Shown one piece after another: positions 33,819-42,675 of a stretch of DNA of 64,000 nucleotides. The first letter of the stretch is position 1. Each line of letters opens with the position of its first letter. Source of the DNA: Acidimicrobiales bacterium (GTDB taxonomy: Bacteria > Actinomycetota > Acidimicrobiia > Acidimicrobiales > SKKL01); NCBI GenBank assembly GCA_034521975.1, contig JAXHLR010000005.1, forward strand, positions 310,001-374,000, read 5' to 3'. The notes under the pieces were generated by a model, which was not told the origin of the DNA, did no database searches, and saw only the letters and a list, made by a program, of their open reading frames with translations. Both the position numbers and the translations under genes were made by a program.

Positions 33819-34198
33819 TCGTGATCGACGCCTCGGCGGCAGTGCTCGGTCTGCTCAACGATGGCGACGCCAGAGCGATGCTCCGTGAGGCCTCGGTCGT
33901 CTGTCCTCACCTGGCCGACTCGGAGGTGGTCCAGGCGCTCCGCGCCCAGGTCTTGCGGGGCGAGGTCAACGCGACCGATGCCACTCGAGCCGTCGAGGTG
34001 TGGCGGCGCCTCGGCATCGAGCGTGTTGGTGTCACGGGTCTGCTCGCTCGCATGTGGGAGCTGCGCGACAACGTCGGTGCCTACGACGCCACCTACGTCG
34101 CGGTCGCGGAGGCGCTGGAGGCGCCGCTCGTCACCGCTGATGGTCGACTTGCTCGCGCTCCAGGACCTCGGTGCACGGTCACCGTCATTCGCCGTTGA
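33815..34198 (+). CDS. vapC: VapC PIN-domain toxin (pair 3)
   Basis: 127 residues with Asp5 ([13 protein letters not shown]), Glu37, Asp91 ([14 protein letters not shown]) and Asp109 ([10 protein letters not shown]). The PIN active site is complete. GTG start overlaps the antitoxin stop. Ribonuclease toxin; target not predictable. Confidence 0.88.
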   Translation: MIVIDASAAVLGLLNDGDARAMLREASVVCPHLADSEVVQALRAQVLRGEVNATDATRAVEVWRRLGIERVGVTGLLARMWELRDNVGAYDATYVAVAEALEAPLVTADGRLARAPGPRCTVTVIRR

Positions 34199-34242
34199 CC
34201 GGCCACCTGAGGCCTGCCTCGCTCGTCCTCGTCGAGCCGGGG

Positions 34243-35124
34243 TCAGGCGATCGGCAGCTCGAGCTCGGAACCATCAGCGTCGAGGTAGCGGACCGTGTCG
34301 CTGCCCAAGCGTTTGCGCATCACGTCGATCGCCTCGGGGTTCTGGTCCACGAGGACGAAACGCCGACCGAGCTCACGGGCGACGGCACCGGTGGTGCCGG
34401 AGCCGGCGAAGAAGTCGAGCACCGGCTCGCCAGGGGCTGACGATGCCGAGATGACTCGGCGGAGGATCCCCTCGGGCTTCTGGTTCGGGTAGCCGGTCTT
34501 CTCGTTGCCGTTGGTGGGGACGATGGTGTGCCACCACACGTCGGTGGGGAGCTTGCCCCGCTCGCGCTTGTCGGTGCTGACGAGCCCGGGCGCCATGTAG
34601 GGGATCCGTTCGATCGCGTCCTGGTCGAAGTGGTGGGCGCCGCGCTCCTTCACATAGACGAGGAGCGTGTCGTGCTTCTGGGGCCAACGGTCCTTGGCCC
34701 GGCCCCCGTAGTCGTAGGCCCAGATCACCTCGTTGAGGAAGTTCTGGCGGCCGAAGATCGAGTCGAGTGCGACCTTGCAGTAGTGCGCCTCCCGCTGGTC
34801 GAGGTGGAGGTAGAGGGTGCCGTCTCGGCGCAGCAGTCGGTGGGCGTGCTCGAGCAGTGGCCCGATGAACCCGAGGTAGTCGTCGTAGGCGTCGAGATAC
34901 CCGATGCGCGAGAGCTCGGTGGTGGCGTAGCTGTGTCCCCCGAACCCGACGCGGTCGCCGCTGGCGGAGCGTTCGGTCCGCAACGTCGAGCGCTGCTGCG
35001 CCGTGCCGGTGTTGAACGGCGGGTCGATGTAGATGAGCTGGAAGCTCTCGTCGGCGAGGGCGGGGAGAAGCGACGCCGCGTCGGCCAGGATCACGTGGTC
35101 GCCGTGCCGGTCGAGGCTCAGCAT
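34243..35124 (-). CDS. solitary DNA methyltransferase (N6-adenine/N4-cytosine)
   Basis: 293 residues. The catalytic DPPF motif (34-37) precedes the SAM-binding motif DFFAGSGTTG near residue 240, the order of beta-class amino-methyltransferases. No restriction endonuclease gene is adjacent, so it is an orphan enzyme, possibly regulatory like CcrM, or a survivor of a restriction system. It converges with vapC pair 3, next to the accessory region. Recognition sequence unknown. Confidence 0.88.
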   Translation of the reverse strand: MLSLDRHGDHVILADAASLLPALADESFQLIYIDPPFNTGTAQQRSTLRTERSASGDRVGFGGHSYATTELSRIGYLDAYDDYLGFIGPLLEHAHRLLRRDGTLYLHLDQREAHYCKVALDSIFGRQNFLNEVIWAYDYGGRAKDRWPQKHDTLLVYVKERGAHHFDQDAIERIPYMAPGLVSTDKRERGKLPTDVWWHTIVPTNGNEKTGYPNQKPEGILRRVISASSAPGEPVLDFFAGSGTTGAVARELGRRFVLVDQNPEAIDVMRKRLGSDTVRYLDADGSELELPIA

Positions 35125-35147
35125 GCCCCGAACGTACTATCGGGGCC

Positions 35148-35513
35148 ATGGAGTCCACCCGCATCGACCGCTGGCTGTGGGCCATCCGTCTGTGCAAGAC
35201 CCGCTCCGACGCCACCACCTTGTGCCGCGGCGGCCATGTCCAGCTCAACGACCGGCCGGCCAAGCCCGCCTCGCCGGTCAGGGTGGGCGACACCGTCTCG
35301 GCCCGGATCCACGGCCGTGATCGTGTGGTCGAGGTGGTCGAGGTGATCGACAAGCGGGTCGGTGCCTCGGTCGCCGCCGGCTGCTACCTCGACCACTCGC
35401 CGCCGGTGCCCGAGACCGACCGCACCCCCACGCTGGTGCGCGACCGGGGTGCGGGCCGACCTACCAAGCGCGAGCGCCGCCAGCTCGACCGCTGGCGTTC
35501 GACGGGAGGCTGA
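35148..35513 (+). CDS. S4-domain RNA-binding protein (Hsp15-like)
   Basis: 121 residues. The S4 fold is seen in STRIDRWLWAIRLCKTRSDATTLCRGGHVQLNDRPAKPASPVRVGDTV, with a basic C-terminal extension (GRPTKRERRQLDRWR) as in HslR/Hsp15, which rescues stalled 50S subunits. It starts 24 bp from the divergent methyltransferase and ends 4 bp before engB, likely a two-gene operon. Confidence 0.88.
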   Translation: MESTRIDRWLWAIRLCKTRSDATTLCRGGHVQLNDRPAKPASPVRVGDTVSARIHGRDRVVEVVEVIDKRVGASVAAGCYLDHSPPVPETDRTPTLVRDRGAGRPTKRERRQLDRWRSTGG

Positions 35514-35517
35514 TCGG

Positions 35518-36099
35518 GTGAGCGCGCCGCTGCGGCTGCAGTTCGTGACCTCCGCCCCGCGGATCGACCAGCTCCCCGACACCCGCGCCGAGGTGGCCGT
35601 GGTCGGGCGGTCGAACGTCGGCAAGTCCTCGCTGCTCAACGCCTTGGCCAACCGCAAGAACCTGGCTCAGACCTCCAAGAGCCCGGGACGCACCCGCCTG
35701 CTCAACGTGTTCGCGCTCGACGACGGCACCGCCCTGGTCGACTGTCCCGGCTACGGCTATGCCTCGGCCCCCAAGGCGGTGCAGGCCAAGTGGCAGCAGA
35801 TGATGGAGCGCTACCTGGTCGAGCGTGAGCAGCTCGACATGATCATGGTGCTCATCGACGGCGAGATCGGTCCCACCAAGCTCGACCGCCAGATGCTCGA
35901 CTGGCTGCGGTCCCATGGGTTGCCCCACACCGTCATCGCCACCAAGGCCGACAAGGTCAAGGCCTCGGTCCGCGGCAAGCGTCAACGCGAGCTGGCCGAG
36001 CGGTGCGACCTCGACCCGGGCGATGTGGTGTGGGTGAGCGCCACCAAGGGCAGCGGGCTCGACCCCCTGCGCGACCTGGTGCGCACCTGGCTGAGCTGA
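35518..36099 (+). CDS. engB: ribosome-assembly GTPase EngB/YsxC
   Basis: 193 residues, normal for EngB. G1 GRSNVGKSS, G3 DCPGYGYAS and G4 TKADK are intact, as is G2 SKSPGRTRLLN. It is needed for 50S ribosome assembly. The GTG at 35518 is chosen because it begins the conserved LQFVTSAP segment and follows the S4 gene closely. Confidence 0.95.
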   Translation: MSAPLRLQFVTSAPRIDQLPDTRAEVAVVGRSNVGKSSLLNALANRKNLAQTSKSPGRTRLLNVFALDDGTALVDCPGYGYASAPKAVQAKWQQMMERYLVEREQLDMIMVLIDGEIGPTKLDRQMLDWLRSHGLPHTVIATKADKVKASVRGKRQRELAERCDLDPGDVVWVSATKGSGLDPLRDLVRTWLS

Positions 36100-36200
36100 C
36101 GGTCGCGGGCAAGGGTTCCCGAGACAGACGGGACCTTCGTCCTCCACCATTCGAGGACAAGGCCCCGGGACGGATTGGTACAACTGTGAACAGAATGGCC

Positions 36201-36233
36201 TCCAAGTGCAAGCCGAGATTCGGCTCACTTGGA
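36201..36233 (+). promoter_or_regulatory. strong hairpin in the leader of the 36250 gene
   Basis: TCCAAGTG (36201-36208) pairs with CACTTGGA (36226-36233) and AGCCGA (36211-36216) with TCGGCT (36220-36225), leaving a 2-nt bulge and a GAT loop. The stem ends 2 nt before the ribosome site (CGAGGTG, 36235-36241). It could gate translation or be an operator. Confidence 0.6.
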
Positions 36234-36249
36234 ACGAGGTGAACCCCCA

Positions 36250-36738
36250 ATGATGAAGAAGGCATTTCCGATCGCTCTCATCGTGCTCGGTGTCGTGTTC
36301 GGCGCGGCCGGTCTCTACACCGTCTACCGCGGCCTCGACGCCAAGGATCAGGTCAGAGAAGAGCTGCAGGCCCAGAACATCGTCACCCCTGGCGATGCTC
36401 GGATCCCCAACACCCAGGTCAAGGACATCGACACCGCCCAGGCGATGGCCGACATCATCCAAGTGCACGCGATGGAGGCGACCGGCGGACTGACCTACGC
36501 GGAGATGGATCGCGACGACCCGGCCCGAGGCACCGCGCTCAACGCCGCCAACCTGCGCACCAGCCTCTACACCTCGGTCATGGCGTTCGAGGTCGGCAAT
36601 CTGGTGATCGGCCTGGGTCTGATGATCGTGGTGATGGGCGTCGCCGTCGGCGGGCTCGGTGTGGCCATGGCCTCCCTGGTCATCCCGACCCTTGCCGAGA
36701 AGGTGCACGTCCACCCGGTCGTCGAGGACGAGGAGTGA
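36250..36738 (+). CDS. two-helix membrane protein of unknown function
   Basis: 162 residues. A first membrane helix (about 4-24, FPIALIVLGVVFGAAGLYTVY) is followed by about 95 residues predicted outside, then a long second helix (about 115-150) and a short acidic tail (VVEDEE). ATG 36250 fits the CGAGGTG ribosome site; a TTG at 36229 would start within the hairpin. No domain recognised. Confidence 0.78.
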   Translation: MMKKAFPIALIVLGVVFGAAGLYTVYRGLDAKDQVREELQAQNIVTPGDARIPNTQVKDIDTAQAMADIIQVHAMEATGGLTYAEMDRDDPARGTALNAANLRTSLYTSVMAFEVGNLVIGLGLMIVVMGVAVGGLGVAMASLVIPTLAEKVHVHPVVEDEE

Positions 36739-36799
36739 ACCTCGGCACCCAGCCCGCGGTGTCCCAGCCTGGCACCTGAGCACATCACCCACAGTCGGT

Positions 36800-36820
36800 G
36801 CCCCGGCCCAGCGCCGGGGC
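36800..36820 (+). terminator. GC-rich stem-loop downstream of the 36250 gene
   Basis: GCCCCGGC and GCCGGGGC are perfect 8-bp arms around CCAGC. It lies between the membrane protein gene and the cNMP-binding gene. There is no T-run after it, so termination strength is doubtful. Confidence 0.4.
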
Positions 36821-36875
36821 GCCGGCGCGTCGGCCCGGATGACGCAGGTTCGAGCGCCGAGTAGCCTCCGCTGCC

Positions 36876-37292
36876 ATGGCTGATTACCTGGAACACCTCG
36901 GCAAGGTCTCGCTGTTCGCCGGTGCCGACCACAAGGAGCTGGTCGAGATCTCCAAGGCCACCACCGAGCACACCGTCGATGCCGGCACCGTGCTGGTGCG
37001 CCAGGGCGAGACCGGGCGCGAGGCGTTCATCGTGGTCGAGGGCGAGGCCACGGTCACCGTCGACGGCAAGGAGGTGGCCCACCTCGGTCCCGGCGACACC
37101 ATCGGCGAGATGTCGCTGCTCGACAAGGGGTTGCGCAGCGCCACCGTCACCGCCGACTCCCCGATGAAGCTGTTGGTCCTCGACCCCCGCGAGTTCAAGG
37201 GCCTGATGATGGCCATCCCCGCCATCGCGGTGAAGGTGGCGACCGCCCTCGCCGCCAGGGTCCGCGAGCTCGACACCAAGCTCTACGGCTAG
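36876..37292 (+). CDS. single-domain cyclic-nucleotide-binding protein
   Basis: 138 residues, entirely a CRP-type beta-roll domain. The phosphate-binding cassette reads IGEMSLLDKGLRSATVTA, close to the usual GE-x-x-L-x(3)-x-R-x-A, so cAMP or cGMP binding is plausible. No DNA-binding domain, kinase or transporter is attached, so it probably acts through a partner protein. ATG 36876. Confidence 0.85.
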   Translation: MADYLEHLGKVSLFAGADHKELVEISKATTEHTVDAGTVLVRQGETGREAFIVVEGEATVTVDGKEVAHLGPGDTIGEMSLLDKGLRSATVTADSPMKLLVLDPREFKGLMMAIPAIAVKVATALAARVRELDTKLYG

Positions 37293-37568
37293 GCCAGCTC
37301 CCCCTCGAGAGCCAGCGCGGCCAGCTTCGAGGGGTTGCGCATCAGGTGCACGCGGCTGACCTGGCCGTCGACCACCGTGAACGACGCCGCGAGGAACGGC
37401 TGCCGGTCGAACGAGCACGACCAGGCCGGACTCTAGGTCCGACCGCTGCAGACGGAACCACGCCTCTTGGACCACGTCCTCGGCGTCGAGCCGGGAGCCG
37501 AGGATGCGGTAGGCGAGGCCGACGAGACGGGCACGCTCGGAGGCGAAGAGGACCTCTGGTGAGTCCAT
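37289..37568 (-). pseudogene. internally deleted ECF sigma factor (SigJ-like)
   Basis: From ATG 37568 the minus strand encodes sigma region 2 (DSPEVLFASERARLVGLAYRILGSRLDAEDVVQEAWFRLQRSDL). Near 37430 the match stops; in another frame the sequence continues with PFLAASFTVVDGQVSRVHLMRNPSKLAAL and a TAG at 37289, the end of the SnoaL-like C-terminal domain of SigJ-type factors. Regions 3-4 and most of the SnoaL domain, some 200 residues, are gone and the frame is broken. Confidence 0.75.
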
Positions 37569-37597
37569 GGAGCCAAGTGTTGCTCGCTCGGGCACCG

Positions 37598-38209
37598 TCA
37601 GCTCGCCACCGTTGGGGAAGCACGGCGCGCGGCGAGGTGGCCGGCCGCTGCCCCGCTGGTCAGCGACGCATCGGCCAGGTTGCCCTCCGGGCCGATCCAG
37701 TCGCCGGCGACCAGGATCCGGTCGTCGCCGGTGGAGGTGATGGACGGTCGGCCCGCCATCCCGCCGTTCTCGGGCACCGGCATGGACGAGGTGACCGTCA
37801 TCCGGTGGAGGTAGCGGGCCTCGGCGATCGTCTCTGGAGCCACCCCTGCGAGCCCGAGGTGCTCCTCGAGCGCGCGGCGACCTCGGTCGGGGCTCGATGT
37901 CTCGTCGCTTCGGAGGTACCGCATCACGTGGACGACGAACGCCCCCCTCGCGTGCCAGCCGCGCACCGGTGGCCGACCACCCCGGGGCTCGATCCCGAGT
38001 GAGCGAAGGACGGCCGCTCCCGGGCCGCGGTCGTACAGCGCGTGCGCCCCCCGGTTGAAGAGGAACCGCCCCACGCGGTCGGTTGCGGCCCTGCCTCCGA
38101 CGCCGTCGCGGTCGACCACGACCACCGTCGATCCCGCCCGAGCTGCGGTCGCTGCTGCGGCCCAGCCGGCGAGCCCACCGCCGATGACCGCCACGTCATG
38201 GCGCTCCAT
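37598..38209 (-). pseudogene. internally shortened FAD-dependent oxidoreductase
   Basis: 203 codons, open. The N-terminus is the FAD-binding motif DVAVIGGGLAGWAAAATAARAGSTVVVVDRD of phytoene-desaturase/amine-oxidase-like proteins; the C-terminus is the matching closing motif (ILVAGDWIGPEGNLADASLTSGAAAGHLAA). Full proteins of this type are roughly 400 residues or more, so the substrate domain between, around residue 85, seems deleted in frame. Upstream of the broken sigma factor gene on the same strand, it is probably a relic, though a product could be made. Confidence 0.65.
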
Positions 38210-38306
38210 CTCACGTCTCCTGTCCTGTGTGTCGGGGTATGACGAACTGACGAGACAGCGGGGCCGGATGTGACAGCGCCGGGGTGCGCCTGGCTAGCCT
38301 GCGGCC

Positions 38307-39086
38307 ATGGATCTGAACGGAGCATCAGCACTGGTCACCGGCGGCGCATCCGGACTCGGTGAGTCCACGGCCCGGCGTCTCGCCGACCGGGGCGCACGAG
38401 TGGTGATCGTCGACATGAACGCCGAGGCGGGTGAGGCGGTCGCCAACGACATCGGTGGCGTCTTCGCCCAGGCCGACGTGGCCGACACCGATCAGGTCAT
38501 CGCTGCTGTCGAAGCGGCCAAGGAGCTCGGCCCGCTGCGTGCGGTGGTCACCGCCGCCGGCATCGGGTTCGCCAGCCGCACCATCGGGCGCGACGGCACC
38601 TACGAGTCGGCCCACGACCTCGGTGCGTTCAACAAGGTCCTGTCGGTCAACCTCGTCGGCACGTTCAACACCGCCCGGCTGGCCGCCACCGCCATGTCCC
38701 AGACCGAGCCCATCGACGCCGACGGCCAGCGGGGAGCGATCGTCACCGTCACCTCGGTGGCGGGCATCGAGGGCCAGATCGGCCAGGTGTCCTACTCGGC
38801 CTCCAAGGGCGGCGTGATCGGCATGACCCTGCCGATGGCGCGCGACCTCTCGGTGGCCGGCATCCGGGTGAACTGCATCGCCCCCGGCCTGATCGACACC
38901 CCGATCTACGGGTCGGGGCCGGGCTCGGACGAGTTCAAGTCCAAGCTCAAGCGCGACGTCCTGTTCCCCGACCGTTTGGGTTCGGCCGAGGAGTTCGCGT
39001 CGATGGCGCTCGAGCTGCTCACCAACGACTACATGAACGCCGAGCTGGTGCGGGTCGACGGAGGGCTTCGCTTCCAGCCCAAGTGA
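38307..39086 (+). CDS. SDR oxidoreductase (3-hydroxyacyl-CoA dehydrogenase-like)
   Basis: 259 residues, classical short-chain dehydrogenase. NAD motif TGGASGLGESTARRLADRG with an Asp at the end of the second strand (VVIVDMN), favouring NAD over NADP. Catalytic Ser/Tyr/Lys in TSVAG and YSASKGG. The overall pattern (AAGIGFASR, NCIAPGLIDTP) resembles type-2 3-hydroxyacyl-CoA dehydrogenases (HSD17B10 group). Single gene. Confidence 0.88.
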   Translation: MDLNGASALVTGGASGLGESTARRLADRGARVVIVDMNAEAGEAVANDIGGVFAQADVADTDQVIAAVEAAKELGPLRAVVTAAGIGFASRTIGRDGTYESAHDLGAFNKVLSVNLVGTFNTARLAATAMSQTEPIDADGQRGAIVTVTSVAGIEGQIGQVSYSASKGGVIGMTLPMARDLSVAGIRVNCIAPGLIDTPIYGSGPGSDEFKSKLKRDVLFPDRLGSAEEFASMALELLTNDYMNAELVRVDGGLRFQPK

Positions 39087-39139
39087 TCAGGCCGGGCGGC
39101 GCATCCGTCGCCGCCCGTCTCCGATTGCTCCAGCCAAGG

Positions 39140-39604
39140 TCAGCCGGTCGACGAGGTGGACACCACCTCTTCGAGGCGCTCGAGGGTGCGCTCCATCGCT
39201 GGCGGGTGTTTCGTCGGGTAGCCGGCCAGTTCGATTCCCTTCGGCCACAGCGCCTTTGACCAGTCGAAGCTCTCGACCACCTCGGTGCCGCCCTCGACGG
39301 GCGTGAGCTCGTAGCGCCATATGTGACGACCGAAGTGTCGCCAGGCGATCAGTCGGTCCTGCTCGTACTCCACGACGGTGTTGGTGATCGGGTACGGCAC
39401 CCCCATCTTCATCCGCATGCCGAACTTCGCGCCGAGCTCGAGCGGTTCGGGTTTGGCATCACGCGTGCCGCGCACCGTTCCCGACCCGTCGATCAGGGCA
39501 TGCCTCGACGCATCCGAGAGGATGGAGAAGATGTCGCGTGCCGGCGCCGGAATGAGGCGGCTGACCGACACCACACGTTGTTCGCGCACTTCAGGCTCTG
39601 GCAT
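39140..39604 (-). CDS. SRPBCC (START-like) lipid/ligand-binding protein
   Basis: 154 residues of the polyketide cyclase/START-like fold: VSVSRLIPAPARDIFSILSDASRHALIDGSG at the start, a central beta-sheet (RLIAWRHFGRHIWRYELTPVEGGTEVVESFDW) and a long C-terminal helix. It likely binds a hydrophobic ligand. It is followed on the same strand, after it in transcription, by nothing close; the TIGR01777 gene lies 21 bp upstream. Confidence 0.82.
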   Translation of the reverse strand: MPEPEVREQRVVSVSRLIPAPARDIFSILSDASRHALIDGSGTVRGTRDAKPEPLELGAKFGMRMKMGVPYPITNTVVEYEQDRLIAWRHFGRHIWRYELTPVEGGTEVVESFDWSKALWPKGIELAGYPTKHPPAMERTLERLEEVVSTSSTG

Positions 39605-39625
39605 CTGGACTCCTGGGTGGATGGA

Positions 39626-40531
39626 TCAGGCGGGCCGGTCGAGGATGTCGCGCAGCGCCGGCTCGAGGCTGGCGTGGGTGAACTCGTAGCCGCTGGCTTC
39701 GAGCACGCTGGGGATAGCCCGCTGGCTCACCAGCAGCAGGGTCTCGACCAGCTCCCGTCCGTACAGCAGTGCGGGGGCGAAGATCGGGATGGGCAACAGC
39801 GTCGGTCGTCTGAGCACCCGACCGAGGGTCTTGGTGAACTCGCCGTTGGTGACCGGGTTCGGGGCGGTGAGGTTGACCGGGCCCTCGACGTCGGCCTCGA
39901 GCAGGTGACAGATGGCGCCGACCTCGTCGGCGAGGGAGACCCAGCTCTGCCACTGACGCCCCGAACCCAACCGGCCACCGACGCCGAGCTTGAAGGGGAG
40001 CAGCTGGCGGGCGAGTGCGCCTTCCTCGGTGGCCAGAACGACACCGGTCCGGGTGTTGACGGTGCGGATCCCGGCGGCCGCGGCCAGCTGCGACGACGCT
40101 TCCCACTTCACACAGACCTCGGCGACGAAGTCGTCGCCCGGGCCGCTCGCCTCGGTGAGCACCTCGTCGCCTCGATCGCCGTAGTAGCCGATCGCCGACG
40201 CGCTGATGAACACGCCCGGCCGCTGGTCGAGGCCGACCAGCGCCTCGGCCAACAACGTGGTGCCACGGGTCCGGCTGTTCAAGATCCTGGCCTTCTGCTC
40301 GTCGGTCCAGCGCCGGGCGCCGATGTTCTCGCCGGCCAGGTGCACCACCGCGTCGACCCCGTCGAGGCTCCGGTGGTCGATCGTGCCGCCGTCGGGATCC
40401 CATTCGATGGCTCGCTCGCCGTCGCGCACCTCGCGGCGGACGAGGGGGATGGGGGTATGGCCCCGCTCGCGCAGGCCGGCCTGCAACGCGGTGCCGACCA
40501 GGCCGCTGGCCCCTGAGATCACGACGTCCAT
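39626..40531 (-). CDS. TIGR01777-type NAD(P)-binding epimerase-like protein
   Basis: 301 residues. Extended SDR fold with VVISGASGLVGTALQAGLRERGH, VDAVVHLAGENIGARRWTDEQKARILNSRT and SASAIGYYGDRGDEVLTE, all hallmarks of the YfcH/SULA-like TIGR01777 family. Function of the family is poorly known. ATG 40531 begins the Rossmann strand; it is probably co-transcribed with the SRPBCC gene. Confidence 0.88.
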   Translation of the reverse strand: MDVVISGASGLVGTALQAGLRERGHTPIPLVRREVRDGERAIEWDPDGGTIDHRSLDGVDAVVHLAGENIGARRWTDEQKARILNSRTRGTTLLAEALVGLDQRPGVFISASAIGYYGDRGDEVLTEASGPGDDFVAEVCVKWEASSQLAAAAGIRTVNTRTGVVLATEEGALARQLLPFKLGVGGRLGSGRQWQSWVSLADEVGAICHLLEADVEGPVNLTAPNPVTNGEFTKTLGRVLRRPTLLPIPIFAPALLYGRELVETLLLVSQRAIPSVLEASGYEFTHASLEPALRDILDRPA

Positions 40532-40649
40532 CTGGGCTCCTCTGCTGGTCGGTGCTGACAGTCTGCCGCCAGCTCGGCCCCGAGACACGATCGGGGCCGG
40601 GGACGAACGGCTACGGTCTCGGTGGTGACCGAGCGGGGAGGACGACGCA

Positions 40650-40883
40650 GTGGCAGATGAAGAGAACGATGGTGGGCTCCAGATCAGCGCCGGCCTCGTG
40701 GGCCTCACCCTGGTGGCGGTGCTGTTGGCGGTGTTCATCTTCCAGAACACCGACGACCAGCCGGTGAGCATCTATCTCTGGGAGGTGACCGCCCCGATGT
40801 GGCTGATCCTCCTCGCCACCGCGCTGGTGACCCTGGTGCTCACCGAGGTCGCAGGGTTCATCCGCCGACGTCGGCGGCGCTGA
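40650..40883 (+). CDS. LapA/DUF1049-like small membrane protein
   Basis: 77 residues, two membrane helices separated by the family motif VFIFQNTDDQPVSIYLWEVTAPMWLILL, then a poly-Arg tail. LapA proteins are inner-membrane proteins linked to envelope assembly. GTG start at 40650 after gggaggacg. Confidence 0.82.
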   Translation: MADEENDGGLQISAGLVGLTLVAVLLAVFIFQNTDDQPVSIYLWEVTAPMWLILLATALVTLVLTEVAGFIRRRRRR

Positions 40884-40943
40884 ATCGACGCGACCCCAGC
40901 CTGCCCGACGCCGGGGTCACACCGGCGTCCTAACCTGGCAGCC

Positions 40944-41033
40944 ATGAGCACCCGCCGTCTCATCGTTGCCGCCCTGTTGTGCGGGCTCGCCATCCTGGTG
41001 GCGTTCACCATCCAGGTGCTGATCGCGACCTGA
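40944..41033 (+). CDS. 29-residue membrane peptide
   Basis: ATG 40944 to TGA 41033. After MSTRR the peptide is one hydrophobic helix (LIVAALLCGLAILVAFTIQVLIAT). It sits between lapA and the ATP-grasp gene on the same strand. The coding bias and clean helix support it, but no family is known and the ribosome site is weak. Confidence 0.5.
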   Translation: MSTRRLIVAALLCGLAILVAFTIQVLIAT

Positions 41034-41079
41034 TGCGCGGCGAAACGTTGCGTTCACAGCCGGTGGATACGGTGAGGCC

Positions 41080-42675
41080 ATGACCGGGGGACTGTTCGCC
41101 GGATACGACCACGATGGCTTCTTCGACGAGGTCTTCACCGCCGACGGCGAGGTTCGCCCGCACTACCGGGCACTGGTGGCGCGCCTCGGCCTCTTCAGCG
41201 CCGACGAGCTGGCTCGTCGCGAGCGGCTCCGCGATGCCGCCTTTCGAACCCAGGGCATCACCTTCACCGTCTACGGCGAGGAGGAAGACGTCGAGCGGAC
41301 CTTCCCCATGGATCTCATCCCCCGGATCATCCCGCCCGACGAGTGGGCCGAGGTCGAGCGCGGTCTGGTGCAGCGCGTCGACGCGCTCAACCGGTTCCTC
41401 GACGACCTCTACGTCGGCGAGCAGGCCATCATCCGCGACGGCATCGTCCCGCGCTGGATGGTGCTCTCCTCCGACGGGTTCGAGCGCCAGGCCGCGGGCC
41501 TCGCCGTCCCCCACTCGTCGCGGTGTGTCGTGGCCGGCATCGACCTGGTGCGCGACGCCGATGGCACCTACCGGGTGCTCGAGGACAACCTTCGCAATCC
41601 CAGCGGCATCTCCTACGTGCTCGAGAACCGGGCGGCGATGACCCGTGTGCTGTCGCTGGCCTTCACCGATCATCGGGTGAGGTCGGTCGACCACTACGGC
41701 GCGATGCTGCTCGGGGCGCTGCGGCACGTTGCGCCCCCCGCCGCGGGTGACGATCCCACCGTGGTCGTGCTCACCCCCGGTGTCTACAACTCGGCCTACT
41801 TCGAGCACGCCTTCCTGGCCCGCCAGATGGGCGTCGAGCTGGTCGAGGGCCGCGACCTCGTGGTCGACGACCACGTGGTCTCGATGCGCACCACCCACGG
41901 CCTGCGCCGGGTCGACGTGATCTACCGACGCATCGATGACGACTTCCTCGATCCGGTGGTGTTCCGCCCCGACTCCCAGCTCGGGGTGCCGGGGCTCATG
42001 GCCGCGGCCAGGGCCGGCACCGTCACCATCGCCAACGCCGCGGGGAACGGCGTCGCCGACGACAAGGCCATCTACGCCTTCGTGCCCGAGATCATCCGCT
42101 ACTACCTCGGCGAGGACCCCATCCTCGCCAGTGTTCCCACCTACCTGCTCGACGAGCCCGACCACCGGGCCGAGGTGCTCGACCGTCTCGGCGACCTGGT
42201 CGTGAAGCCGGTCGCCGAGTCGGGCGGCTACGGCATGCTCATCGGTCCCGCCGCCTCCGACGCCGAGATCGAGGCGTTCCGTCACAAGCTCGAAGCCGAC
42301 CCCCGCGGGTACATCGCCCAGGAGGTGGTGTCGCTGTCGCGGCACCCGACGCTCATCGACGATCACCTCGAAGGTCGTCACGTCGATCTACGGCCCTTCG
42401 TCATCTCGGGCGAGAAGATCGAAGTCATCCCCGGCGGGCTCACCCGGGTGGCGTTGCGGCGCGGCTCGCTGGTGGTCAACTCGTCCCAGGGTGGCGGATC
42501 GAAGGACACCTGGGTCCTGGCCCCCGACCGCGACCTGAAGCGGCCCGGCGATCGGGCCGAGGGTGCCGAGCTCGAACGGGTCGAGGGCGACGATCGGCGT
42601 GAGACCACCCAGATGCCGGCGGTTGGGGTCGACGGCGACCAGACCGAGCACACCCCCGGAGGTGTTCAGCCATGA
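41080..42675 (+). CDS. circularly permuted ATP-grasp protein (type 2)
   Basis: 531 residues of the DUF404/DUF407 group. Recognisable segments: GITFTVYGEEEDVERTFPMDLIPRIIP, VLEDNLRNPSGISYVLENR, VVKPVAESGGYGML and the late VNSSQGGGSKDTWVL. Members are thought to ligate amino acids or peptides and occur with an alpha-E protein and a transglutaminase-like protease, exactly the next two genes. The C-terminal 40 residues are acidic and probably disordered. Its TGA overlaps the next ATG. Confidence 0.9.
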   Translation: MTGGLFAGYDHDGFFDEVFTADGEVRPHYRALVARLGLFSADELARRERLRDAAFRTQGITFTVYGEEEDVERTFPMDLIPRIIPPDEWAEVERGLVQRVDALNRFLDDLYVGEQAIIRDGIVPRWMVLSSDGFERQAAGLAVPHSSRCVVAGIDLVRDADGTYRVLEDNLRNPSGISYVLENRAAMTRVLSLAFTDHRVRSVDHYGAMLLGALRHVAPPAAGDDPTVVVLTPGVYNSAYFEHAFLARQMGVELVEGRDLVVDDHVVSMRTTHGLRRVDVIYRRIDDDFLDPVVFRPDSQLGVPGLMAAARAGTVTIANAAGNGVADDKAIYAFVPEIIRYYLGEDPILASVPTYLLDEPDHRAEVLDRLGDLVVKPVAESGGYGMLIGPAASDAEIEAFRHKLEADPRGYIAQEVVSLSRHPTLIDDHLEGRHVDLRPFVISGEKIEVIPGGLTRVALRRGSLVVNSSQGGGSKDTWVLAPDRDLKRPGDRAEGAELERVEGDDRRETTQMPAVGVDGDQTEHTPGGVQP

